Source of the DNA: JBEKTY01 sp049515555
Lineage (GTDB): Bacteria > Planctomycetota > Planctomycetia > Pirellulales > Thermoguttaceae
Assembly (NCBI GenBank): GCA_049515555.1
Contig: JBEKTY010000376.1
Span: 1-19,773 of the forward strand
Reading direction: 5' to 3'
DNA length: 19,773 nt
Shown: in pieces, positions 12,819 to 19,773 of the stretch
Position numbering within the stretch: position 1 is the first letter of the stretch
Layout: the number at the start of each line of letters is the position of its first letter
Translations under genes and position numbers: made by a program
The notes under the pieces: model-generated
Told to the model about the DNA's origin: nothing
Seen by the model: only the letters and a program-made list of their open reading frames with translations
Databases searched by the model: none

Positions 12819-14756
12819 TCAAGGACAGGTCATGGATTGCCGGGCGCGGTCTTTTTGGGCCAGGGCGATCAGTTCCTGCTCGATCGCGTTGAGGACCGCT
12901 TCGTCCAGGCCGGGGGGCGGAGCGGCGGGGGCGGCGCAAGGATCCGCGGCCCGGCTCTCCGCGCCCGCCGGGCCGCACAGGCCGGTGCACGCGCGGTCGG
13001 CGATCTCGTACAGCAACGGGAGGTGCTGCGGCTCCCACTGCCGAAACTCCTCCTCGCGCGTCAGGAAATCCAGGAACACGTCCATCAACACCCGGTCCAG
13101 GTCCCGCTTGTCCGCCACCAGCCGGTACATGTGCGCGTAGATCTTAGGGAAGTGGACCTCGCGATAACCCTTGCGGAATTCCGGCGGAATGGTGAGCGGG
13201 CGCAGATCGAGCTCGATCTTCAGCTTCCCGCTCGACTCCAGCTCGATCTGCCGCTCCAGACCGGGGATGAAATCGAGGACCGAGCGGCGGTAGCGGACGA
13301 ACTGGATCACGAGCTCCTTGACCCGCGAGGTCAGCAGCGGTTTCTGCCCGACGTGGCGGAAGATATCCTCCATCGCCTGGCAGGCTTCCCGGTCCAGCCC
13401 CATGCGCGGCCCCAGCCGCAGGAGGGCTTCGAGCGGCTCGACGGCCTGCTGCTTGCGCGGCGGCCGCGTCACCAGGTCGATGAAGCCCAGCATCCGCTGG
13501 CGAAAGCTCTCCCAGGTGAACAGTTTGGAGTACAGCCAGAGGAAGCCCTGCATGAGCTGCACGCGGGTCAAGCGTTTGGGGATCACGTTGTTGAACAAGC
13601 GCTGGGTGGCGCCGGCGGCTATGGCGTAGGCGTTGATGACCCGCCCTTCGGCCCGCAGCCGCCGCCATAAGCGCGTGCCCAGCGGCGCGTTGAGCATGTG
13701 CAGCGAGACGGAGGGCAGGTGGCAGGTCTGGATGAAACGGTATTGGGTCTCGAAGATGTCGGCTTCGTCGTGGTCGAACCCGACGATCATCGCCCCGCGG
13801 ACGACCGTCCCGTAGGAGAGGATCTTGTGCACCTGAGCGACGAGGTCTCCGCGGAGGTTCTGAAGCTTGTGCGTTTCCCGCAGGGCCGCTTCGTTGGGCG
13901 TCTCGATTCCGACCAGGAACTGGTAGACGTTGGCGTCGGCGAGCAGTTCCAGGAGCTCGTCGTCCTGGGCCACGTCCAGGCTGAGCTGCGTGGAGAAGCG
14001 GAGCGGCTGGGGAAACGAGTTGTTCAGCCGGGCGAGTTCCCGGAGGACCTCTTTCGCCCAGCGGTGGTTGCCCGTGAAGTTGTCGTCGTTCAGCGAGACG
14101 CTTGTGACCCCCAGGCGCCGCAGAACGCGAATCTCCTCCAGGATCTGCTCGACGGTCTTGTGCCGCTGCACGCGCCCGTTGAGGTAGATCACGTCGCAGA
14201 ATTCGCAGTCGTAGGGGCATCCGCGAGTGGTCTGCACCGTGCCCATGGCGTACAGCGGGACGTCGCCGACGATGCTGTCCCACTTGGGCAGGGGGCTCGC
14301 CGTCAGGTCCGGCTTTTCGATCTGGCGGTATTCGCTCCGGGCGCAGCCCGCGGCCCACTCCCTGAGGAACCTGGGCCAGAGGTGCTCGCACTCGCCGAGG
14401 AGCAGGAAATCGAAGCGGCCGCGGCAGCGGTCGGGCGCCCCCGAGACCCCCGGTCCGCCCACCGCCACCGGGACCCCTTGCGCCCGGAAGTAATCCGAGA
14501 TGGCGAACGCCCGATCCAGGTTGGAGCGATGGCTGGTCACACCGACCAGATCATAAGTTCGGGGCAACGCCGCTTGCTCGACCGGCCCGCGCACCAACTC
14601 GTCCCAGATGTCGGCGCGGTAGCCCTCCGGCGTAAGCGCGGCAACGGTGGCCAGTCCGAGCGGGAAGTAATCCGCCTTGACGTCGATCTGCCGCTCGTCG
14701 GCGATCCAGCGGATCTCCAGCTCGTATTGCGGATTCACCAGCAGGATGCTCTTCAT
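12819..14756 (-). CDS. B12-binding-type radical SAM protein with DUF4070-like segment
   Basis: A 645-residue radical SAM enzyme. The N-terminal 1-150 is a Rossmann-like B12-binding-type domain (KSILLVNP start, LGLATVAAL, AVGGPGVSG, LLGECEHLWP), but a cobalamin DxHxxG motif is not evident; the equivalent strand reads VGVTSHRSN. The 4Fe-4S motif CxxxCxxC is Cys180-PYD-Cys184-EF-Cys187, followed by the TIM-barrel core (RHKTVEQILEEI, NDDNFTGN, GIETPNE, to about 320). GFDHDEADIFETQYRFIQ to NVIPKRL (326-395) matches the DUF4070 segment of this subfamily. Residues about 430-645 are a helical extension not needed for the core. Relatives methylate or rearrange unactivated carbons in lipids, antibiotics and peptides. 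It starts 9 nt after the propeller-methyltransferase stop, so the two are probably made together. Substrate unknown. Confidence 0.88.
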   Translation of the reverse strand: MKSILLVNPQYELEIRWIADERQIDVKADYFPLGLATVAALTPEGYRADIWDELVRGPVEQAALPRTYDLVGVTSHRSNLDRAFAISDYFRAQGVPVAVGGPGVSGAPDRCRGRFDFLLLGECEHLWPRFLREWAAGCARSEYRQIEKPDLTASPLPKWDSIVGDVPLYAMGTVQTTRGCPYDCEFCDVIYLNGRVQRHKTVEQILEEIRVLRRLGVTSVSLNDDNFTGNHRWAKEVLRELARLNNSFPQPLRFSTQLSLDVAQDDELLELLADANVYQFLVGIETPNEAALRETHKLQNLRGDLVAQVHKILSYGTVVRGAMIVGFDHDEADIFETQYRFIQTCHLPSVSLHMLNAPLGTRLWRRLRAEGRVINAYAIAAGATQRLFNNVIPKRLTRVQLMQGFLWLYSKLFTWESFRQRMLGFIDLVTRPPRKQQAVEPLEALLRLGPRMGLDREACQAMEDIFRHVGQKPLLTSRVKELVIQFVRYRRSVLDFIPGLERQIELESSGKLKIELDLRPLTIPPEFRKGYREVHFPKIYAHMYRLVADKRDLDRVLMDVFLDFLTREEEFRQWEPQHLPLLYEIADRACTGLCGPAGAESRAADPCAAPAAPPPGLDEAVLNAIEQELIALAQKDRARQSMTCP

Positions 14757-14765
14757 GGGCCAATC

Positions 14766-17123
14766 TCAGGCGCCAAGCGGCTTGCGGGCGGCAGCCAGAA
14801 CGCAGCGGCCGGCCGGCGGCTCGCCCTCGCGCAGATACGATTCCCACTCCGAATAAGACAGGTCCCAAAGGCCGTCGCCCAAATCCTGCAAGGCGAGAAA
14901 CTTGGCAAGCTGCCGCCCAAAAGCCACCCGCGACTCGTCGGTGACGTCCACAACCCGAACGGTCTCGAACCCGGCGGCTGACAGCCGCTCGCCGTATTCC
15001 GCGGCCGTGACGGCGGGATTCTCCGCGCGCGCGAAACCCCATCCCGGCTTGTGCCGGCCGGCTGGCAGCACGTCAAAACAGGCCAGCCATCCGCCGGGTT
15101 TCAGGGCGCCCAAGCTCTGCCGTAAGAGCCGATCACGGCGGCCGATCGGTCCGAAACCTTTGATCCAGACGACGGCGTCGAGGGAGCCCGCCTCAAGGCC
15201 CAAAGAGGGCAGTCTCCGGTGCAGGAAGCGGGCTGCCGGAGCGCGGCGGCGGCACTCGGGCAAGGCCCGCCGCCGGGGCGTTATGCCCACGACCGCTGCC
15301 GCCGGATAGTGCGCCACGAGGCGAGCCGTCGTCGCTCCCCCGCCGCAGCCGACGTCGGCGATTGCCCCCGGCTTCTCCGGGAGGAAAGCCGCCACCTCGT
15401 CGACCAGCTCCTCGCAGGCGGTCTGGGCGTCGCGCGTGCCGGGCCGCCAGTAGCCGAAGTGCCGGAAGCCGCTCTGGCCGAAGAAGCGGTGAACGAGCGA
15501 CTTGCGAACCTCGCGCTCGGATTGGGGGGCGGCCGGCGTCAGGGCTTGGCTGCCCTCCAGACGCCCGCGCACCACCGCCGCGCTACTGTCCTGCGCCGGG
15601 GGCTCCGGCGGCGCGGAGCCCAGCCAGATCTCCAGGCCGCCGCGCGGGTTGTGCTCGTATTTCCAACCGGCGAGCCGGCGGACCGCCACGTGCGGACCGA
15701 ACGGATTGGCCGCCCCCACGAACAGGCCGAAAGGACTGGATACCTGGTCCCGGAATCCGATGTTATAGCAATTCCCAAAACCATTCTGCGTCACCGGGAC
15801 CCACGAATCGCCGTCGCGGGTTCGCCACAGGTCGCACCCTCCGAACCGATGCAGCAGGTCTTCGATGAAGCGCGGGGTAAGCAAGGGCCGCGTGTGGGGC
15901 GGCCAGCGATCCTGGCGCCCGGAATAACGCAAGAAAACGGCCCACACCGCCGTCGCCGCGTACAGCCATCCCTCGTGAACGCCCATCGACCAGAGGTAGC
16001 CGGCAAAGGGATTGCCGAAGCCGGGGCCCAGGCCGCTCCGCGGGACCTTCAGCCCGTCGGGCGTCATCCGCGGCTCTCCCACCAACAAATCCCAGGAGTC
16101 GTCGGGATTGATGCGAATGACCTCGGGCGGCGCCGGGCCGACGTGGTAGTCGAAGTCGAAGCTGCAATTCTGGATCGCCGAGCCCAGGTACAGCCCGTCC
16201 CCCAGCGGCATCAACGTCATGGCAATCTGGTTCAGCCTGCCGCGGTAGGCGCCGTGCGAGAGCACTTTCTTCCAGCGGAAGGGAGGCTCGCCGGCCGCGT
16301 CGGTCTTCCACACCTGGAAGCCCTCGTTGATGTTCATCGTACCGGCGTACAAGGCCCCGTTGCAGACGGCCATCTTGAAAATGGAGACGTTGTTCGGGTC
16401 GCCGAAATGGAACTCGCAGGCCCGCCGCCAGCCGCCTTTGGCCGGGTCGGCCGAGGCCACGATCGCCACGTAGCCCGCCACGTTCGGCTCCAGCCGCTTC
16501 TGCCCCACGACGGGCGATGCGAAGAGCCATCCGTTGAACGCCGTCAGGCCGCGCAGCGAGCGCGGACGGTTCTCGGGCAGCCCGTCGCCCGGCTCGCTGA
16601 CGACCTCGAACCGCACTCCGTCGCCCGACCGCAGCATCAGCGACGACGGCGTTTGGTGACTGGCCCAGGTGGGGACATACAGTGCGGGGGCCGGATCGCT
16701 CCGCCCCTGGAACACGGCCATCGCCCGGAATCCGACGCTCAACGGCACGTCAAAACCGCCGATGCCGCGGACCAGCGGCGCCTTGTAGAGCCGGGTCCAC
16801 TCGCCCGTCGGAGGGCAATAACGCCAAATCTCGGCGGCCAGATCGTTGCCCCAATAGGTGTCCGGCACGGGAACGGGCCAGATCTCCCCCATCCGCTCCG
16901 GCGTATTCTGGCGGATCTGCAGCGCGCGGTTGGCCAGGTTCGCCCGCGTGGTGCCTACGTAAAGGTGCTCCTGGAACCAGGCCATCGAATGCGGATAGGC
17001 GTTCATCGGGTCGCCCAAGCCGCTGGGCCCGACCTTGCGGAAATTCGCGCCCGTGAGTCCTAATCCACAGCCCTGGCAAGCCGGTTCTGGAACAGTCGTG
17101 AGCATGGCGCGGCCCGCCTTCAT
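14766..17123 (-). CDS. Fusion of a propeller-like domain with a class I SAM methyltransferase
   Basis: A 785-residue fusion. Residues 50-500 repeat a short strand motif of the form (G/x)-L-(Y/F)-(V/A/L)-(G/A)-(T/S/A): HLYVGTT (53), ALYVPTW (147), WLFASPV (199), ALYAGTMNINEGFQVWKT (258), LYLGSAI (311), WLYAATA (386) and LFVGAANPFGP (467), often with G-x-(E/Q)-(I/V)-W afterwards. This suggests a six- or seven-bladed beta-propeller. After a Pro/Ala/Ser linker (503-537), residues 540-785 are a methyltransferase: FGYWRPGT (556), motif I ADVGCGGGATTARL (589-602), VVGITP, and LGALKPGGWLACFDVL (671-686). A CxxC lies at 16-19. The frame stays open to 17777, but that part is the antisense-frame shadow of the esterase gene. 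The Met at 17123 forms an ATGA overlap with the esterase stop, which is why it is chosen; 17105 is the alternative. I know of no described enzyme with this pairing. Confidence 0.8.
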   Translation of the reverse strand: MKAGRAMLTTVPEPACQGCGLGLTGANFRKVGPSGLGDPMNAYPHSMAWFQEHLYVGTTRANLANRALQIRQNTPERMGEIWPVPVPDTYWGNDLAAEIWRYCPPTGEWTRLYKAPLVRGIGGFDVPLSVGFRAMAVFQGRSDPAPALYVPTWASHQTPSSLMLRSGDGVRFEVVSEPGDGLPENRPRSLRGLTAFNGWLFASPVVGQKRLEPNVAGYVAIVASADPAKGGWRRACEFHFGDPNNVSIFKMAVCNGALYAGTMNINEGFQVWKTDAAGEPPFRWKKVLSHGAYRGRLNQIAMTLMPLGDGLYLGSAIQNCSFDFDYHVGPAPPEVIRINPDDSWDLLVGEPRMTPDGLKVPRSGLGPGFGNPFAGYLWSMGVHEGWLYAATAVWAVFLRYSGRQDRWPPHTRPLLTPRFIEDLLHRFGGCDLWRTRDGDSWVPVTQNGFGNCYNIGFRDQVSSPFGLFVGAANPFGPHVAVRRLAGWKYEHNPRGGLEIWLGSAPPEPPAQDSSAAVVRGRLEGSQALTPAAPQSEREVRKSLVHRFFGQSGFRHFGYWRPGTRDAQTACEELVDEVAAFLPEKPGAIADVGCGGGATTARLVAHYPAAAVVGITPRRRALPECRRRAPAARFLHRRLPSLGLEAGSLDAVVWIKGFGPIGRRDRLLRQSLGALKPGGWLACFDVLPAGRHKPGWGFARAENPAVTAAEYGERLSAAGFETVRVVDVTDESRVAFGRQLAKFLALQDLGDGLWDLSYSEWESYLREGEPPAGRCVLAAARKPLGA

Positions 17124-18193
17124 CCACCCGGGCCGGTGCCGGAGCCGGCCTTGTCCAACGGGTGCCTGCGGAAGAACTCCCACATGAGGTCCGACGCGCG
17201 GATGTCGCGGTTGACGTTGCCCAGCAGCCGTGCCAGGCCGGGCAGCGGGACGACGTTCCCGCCCGGCCAGGTGTGGCCGCCGTCCTCGAGAGTCCACAGC
17301 ACGACTTCCGTGCCGTCGCGCCCCGGTCCGTAATAGAAGGCCACCGCCATGCCGACCCGCTTCGTCGAGGCCGGCTCGGCCGGACAGCCGTCCAGCGCCG
17401 CCCAGGCCGCAACCGACTCCCGGACGGGCTTGATATTGGTCTGCCACTCGGCGTCGATGGCCGGCACGCCGCCGTGGTAAGGCGCGATCCTGTCCTGAAG
17501 GCCCGCAAACTGGAGCACCGCCACGGGTCGAGGCGGTTTCGGGAACAACTGGTCCGGCGGCCGTTGCCCCGCTACGGCGGCAATCGCCGCAATCCGGCCG
17601 GACATCTGCTGGGCCAAACGGTAACTGAACTGGGCGCCGTTGGAATACCCCGCCGCGTAGACACGCTGGGGGTCGACGTGGAAAAGCGCGGAAACGTCGT
17701 CCAGCAGCGTTCGCACGAACCCCACGTCGTCCACCGGGCTGAAGGTCCCGTCGCGGAACGGACGGCCGTCGTTCCAAAGCAACGCGCGACGGTTCAAGGC
17801 CCCGCTCTTGGCCGTGCCCGCCGGATACGCCACGAGAAATCCGCCCTGGTCGGCGGTGCGGTCCAAACCGGATTCATAACGGATGGTGCCCGGGTGGCCG
17901 CCCCCGCCGTGAAACACAAGGACCAGCGGCCAGGCTTTCGTTTTCTCATAGCCGGGCGGCACGTGGATTTCGTAGTAGCGGTCCAGGCCGTCCACCTTCA
18001 GTTGACGGGCGTAGTCGCCGGGGCCAAAGGTCAGCACGGCCCCCTTCATGGACGGGTCTGTAATCCACCGCAGTGGAATACGGCTCTGGCCGCACGACTG
18101 GCTTGCCGTAGCCAGCAGAAACAACGGCACGCCGCAGGCTCCGATCGCCAAGAATAGCGCTCCTACTTGAAGAACCGGCCGGTCATGCCCCAT
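17120..18193 (-). CDS. Exported alpha/beta-hydrolase esterase (PHB depolymerase / feruloyl-esterase type, CE1-like)
   Basis: A 357-residue serine hydrolase. The N-terminus has a hydrophobic stretch (about 8-30, LQVGALFLAIGACGVPLFLL) that serves as a signal peptide or anchor, so the enzyme should act outside the cytoplasm. The oxyanion loop is HGGGGHPG (95-102). The nucleophile elbow is Gly-Tyr-Ser184-Asn-Gly in YAAGYSNGAQ. The acid is probably Asp234 (FAGLQDRIAPY) and the base His307 (EDGGHTWPGG). This is the layout of the LpqC/polyhydroxybutyrate-depolymerase and feruloyl-esterase group, which cleaves ester bonds in polymers or cell-wall phenolics. GAAGG (complement of 18202-18206) lies 8 nt before the ATG. 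It is the first gene of the minus-strand operon; its stop overlaps the next start (ATGA). Polymer or small-ester substrate cannot be told from sequence. Confidence 0.88.
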   Translation of the reverse strand: MGHDRPVLQVGALFLAIGACGVPLFLLATASQSCGQSRIPLRWITDPSMKGAVLTFGPGDYARQLKVDGLDRYYEIHVPPGYEKTKAWPLVLVFHGGGGHPGTIRYESGLDRTADQGGFLVAYPAGTAKSGALNRRALLWNDGRPFRDGTFSPVDDVGFVRTLLDDVSALFHVDPQRVYAAGYSNGAQFSYRLAQQMSGRIAAIAAVAGQRPPDQLFPKPPRPVAVLQFAGLQDRIAPYHGGVPAIDAEWQTNIKPVRESVAAWAALDGCPAEPASTKRVGMAVAFYYGPGRDGTEVVLWTLEDGGHTWPGGNVVPLPGLARLLGNVNRDIRASDLMWEFFRRHPLDKAGSGTGPGG

Positions 18194-18508
18194 CTACGCT
18201 GCCTTCGGTTAGCCAACCTCGCCCGGTCCCCCTAGAACATCGATTCTAGTACCGTCGCCGGAGAAGGTCAAACCACTGTCACCGGTACGGGTATATAGAC
18301 ATCCATAAAATGACGGGTTGCACGCTTGTAGTCAAAAAATTCGCAAAAATCGCGAACCATCATTGGCACGCGAGTTGACATTCCCGTTAGAGTAGGTAAA
18401 ATCAGGGGTATTTACGGGTCAGTTCGGAGTGGTTAGCCGTATTCCGCAATCGTTGTCTTTGGCAGGCGCCTCTCAAGTCCAGTTAGCACTCACAAGGAGT
18501 CTTCGGCC
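18194..18508. other. 315-bp divergent intergenic region
   Basis: An AT-richer gap between the esterase gene (minus) and the surface-protein gene (plus). It holds a strong rightward promoter (18375-18402) and two short palindromes: CTAGAA-N6-TTCTAG (18232-18249) and TTCGC-N7-GCGAA (18340-18356). The second lies 18 nt upstream of the -35 box, where an operator could sit. No clear leftward promoter with both boxes could be picked, although an A/T-rich stretch at 18285-18345 is a reasonable place for it. No RNA gene or small coding region stands out. Confidence 0.6.
18375..18402 (+). promoter_or_regulatory. Sigma-70-type promoter of the second LEPR-XLL gene
   Basis: A perfect -35 box TTGACA (18375-18380), a 16-nt spacer, and TAAAAT (18397-18402). 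Transcription would start near 18409, leaving a leader of about 100 nt before the ATG at 18509. Confidence 0.6.
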
Positions 18509-19773
18509 ATGAAAAAGTCGTCACGCGTCAAGTTATTTGGCTCGCACTTGGACAGGCCCCTGCGGCGACGTCTTCTCGGCGGCCGCTCCTTGCGTCTGGA
18601 GGCGCTTGAACAGCGCACACTGCTGTCAACGATAGCGGTAACAAGCAACACAAATTGGAGCGCGCTCCCCACTCAGCCGGGTCCGGGCGATTCCGTTGTC
18701 GTGGAGAACAATGCAATCTTGACCATCGACGTGACCAACGCCCAAGTTGGCGGCGTGCAGCTCGGTTATGCCACCGGCCTGCCCGGCAGCGGTACGTTGG
18801 CGTTCCAAGGCCCGACCGACGCCCTCAGCGCTGCCAACGTGGTGGTTGGCGCCAACGGGGCCACCCCGGAAGCCGGCACGCTCGATATGACCAACGGCGG
18901 AACGCTCCAGATCTCCAACGCCGTCATTCCGACGGCCAGTGAGAGCACTTTCAAGTGCGGCACCGGCACCGTCGATTACAACGGCCCGGCCCAGACCGTG
19001 TCGCCGGGCGATTACTACAATCTGTCGCTGGACGGCACAGGCACGAAGACCATCAGCTACAGCAATCCCGGCGGCGCATCGCCGGCGGTAAGAATCGCCG
19101 GCGCTTTCGACATCAACCCCGCCGTGACGGTCGATGCCCTGACCAACCAGTCCAACATCGAGTTCAACGGCACCGGGGCCCAGACGGTGCCTGCCATCCA
19201 ATACTGCAACCTGTGGGTCGAGAAGGAGCGGGGCGCAAACGACGTCACCTTCCAGCCGGCCACGATCCAGATTGCCGGCGCCTTTATTCCGATTGCCACG
19301 TTTACTCCGCCCTCCGGCGGCACCGCCGGCAGTTACGTGGTCACCGGCACGACTTTCGAGTTTGACGGGCCGGCGGCACAAACCGTACCCGACATGCAGT
19401 ACAACAATCTCGTGGTGGCGAGCGAGAGGGGCGCCAACGACGTCACCTTTCAACCAGGCACGATCGATATTGCCGGCGCCTTCCTTCCGCTGGCCACGTT
19501 TACCGCGCCCAGCGGCGGCACGGCCGGCAATTACGTGGTCACCGGCACCACTTTCGACTACAACGGCGCCGCTCAAACTGTATCGTCCTTCATCTACGAC
19601 AATCTGTCGTTGGACGGCAGCGGCACGAAGACCATCAGCACCAGCAATTCCAGCGGGCCCTCGCCGGCGGTTGCCATCGCCGGCGATTTGACAATTAACC
19701 CTACGGTGGCGGTCGACACCCTGAGCACGAAGTCCAACATCGAGTTCATCGGTACGGGCGCCCAGACCGTGCC
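18509..19773 (+). CDS. LEPR-XLL-type repetitive surface protein, cut by the window edge
   Basis: The reading frame is open from ATG 18509 to the last base (421 complete codons) with no stop, so only the N-terminal part is seen. AAGGAG at 18494-18499 sits 9 nt before the ATG. The N-terminus is basic (MKKSSRVKLFGSHLDRPLRR) and carries LEALEQRTLLS at 30-40, the planctomycete sorting/export-type motif also present in the RHS protein. A Thr/Gly/Asn-rich beta-structured region follows. From residue 155 onward there are tandem modules of 62 and 66 residues with a shared start of the form (F/V/I)-(D/E)-(Y/F)-(N/D)-G...AQTV...Y-x-N-L. Modules like this occur in large secreted adhesin-like proteins and probably form a beta-helix or beta-sandwich stalk. 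Function beyond the cell surface is unknown. Confidence 0.85.
   Translation, partial: MKKSSRVKLFGSHLDRPLRRRLLGGRSLRLEALEQRTLLSTIAVTSNTNWSALPTQPGPGDSVVVENNAILTIDVTNAQVGGVQLGYATGLPGSGTLAFQGPTDALSAANVVVGANGATPEAGTLDMTNGGTLQISNAVIPTASESTFKCGTGTVDYNGPAQTVSPGDYYNLSLDGTGTKTISYSNPGGASPAVRIAGAFDINPAVTVDALTNQSNIEFNGTGAQTVPAIQYCNLWVEKERGANDVTFQPATIQIAGAFIPIATFTPPSGGTAGSYVVTGTTFEFDGPAAQTVPDMQYNNLVVASERGANDVTFQPGTIDIAGAFLPLATFTAPSGGTAGNYVVTGTTFDYNGAAQTVSSFIYDNLSLDGSGTKTISTSNSSGPSPAVAIAGDLTINPTVAVDTLSTKSNIEFIGTGAQTV
18971..19773 (+). repeat. Nested 186/198-bp modules with a 582-bp higher-order period
   Basis: Module order is alpha (18971-19156, 62 codons), beta (19157-19354, 66 codons), beta (19355-19552), alpha (19553-19738) and the start of another beta (19739-19773, cut). 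The two alphas are 582 bp apart and the two complete betas 198 bp apart, both with long stretches of identical DNA. All lengths are multiples of three. Confidence 0.88.

Noticed and set aside
15219..17063. Plus-strand 614-residue frame
   Set aside because: Antisense of the propeller-methyltransferase gene, Arg/Pro/Gln-rich with no recognisable family.
17124..17777. N-terminal 218 residues of the open frame of the propeller-methyltransferase
   Set aside because: They lie wholly within the esterase gene in another frame and have the Arg/Gly-rich look of an out-of-frame shadow; the esterase has a complete catalytic triad there.
18626..19576. Minus-strand 316-residue frame
   Set aside because: Antisense of the LEPR-XLL surface protein, which has a promoter, a ribosome site and clear in-frame repeats.

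Overview
The window is high-GC DNA that most likely comes from a planctomycete (Planctomycetota, Pirellulales-like). The evidence is two very large predicted secreted proteins with the planctomycete N-terminal LEPR-XLL-type motif (LESLESRMLLS and LEALEQRTLLS), a REP-associated tyrosine transposase with terminal inverted repeats, dispersed palindromic repeats of REP type, and a PqqD/M50-like membrane protein and HlyD-type adaptor of a kind common in this phylum. The taxonomic call is an inference from these marks; no rRNA or tRNA gene is visible.

Layout. Positions 108-840 are a small RAYT element, with its gene on the minus strand and 16-bp inverted repeats at both ends. It is followed by a pyrimidine-rich tract and what may be the 3' remnant of a disrupted gene. 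On the plus strand come a HlyD-family membrane fusion protein (1051-2184) and a giant RHS/YD-repeat protein (2325-10517, 2730 aa). The RHS protein holds 55 gap-free 21-residue YD units and ends in a variable tail that looks like a small caspase-like (clan CD) domain.

Positions 10547-18193 are all on the minus strand. Read in the direction of transcription they encode an alpha/beta-hydrolase esterase with an export signal, a fusion of a propeller-like domain and a class I methyltransferase, a B12-type radical SAM protein with a DUF4070-like segment, a protein of eight perfect TPRs, and a polytopic PqqD/M50-like protein whose metalloprotease motifs are lost. The first four are tightly spaced (ATGA overlap, 9 nt, 49 nt) and are probably one transcription unit. 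A pair of inverted REP-like palindromes separates them from the fifth. A 315-bp AT-richer gap (18194-18508) carries a good sigma-70-type promoter reading right, into a second LEPR-XLL surface protein that is still open at the window edge (18509-19773).

How the genes may work together. The HlyD adaptor and the dead M50-like protein belong to families that usually act together in export, but here they face each other across the RHS gene. The esterase / propeller-methyltransferase / radical SAM / TPR set looks like a modification pathway whose substrate cannot be read from the sequence; it is the best candidate here for an undescribed system. The two LEPR-XLL proteins are probably cell-surface or secreted products, both built from in-frame DNA repeats that appear to be expanding and contracting by recombination.
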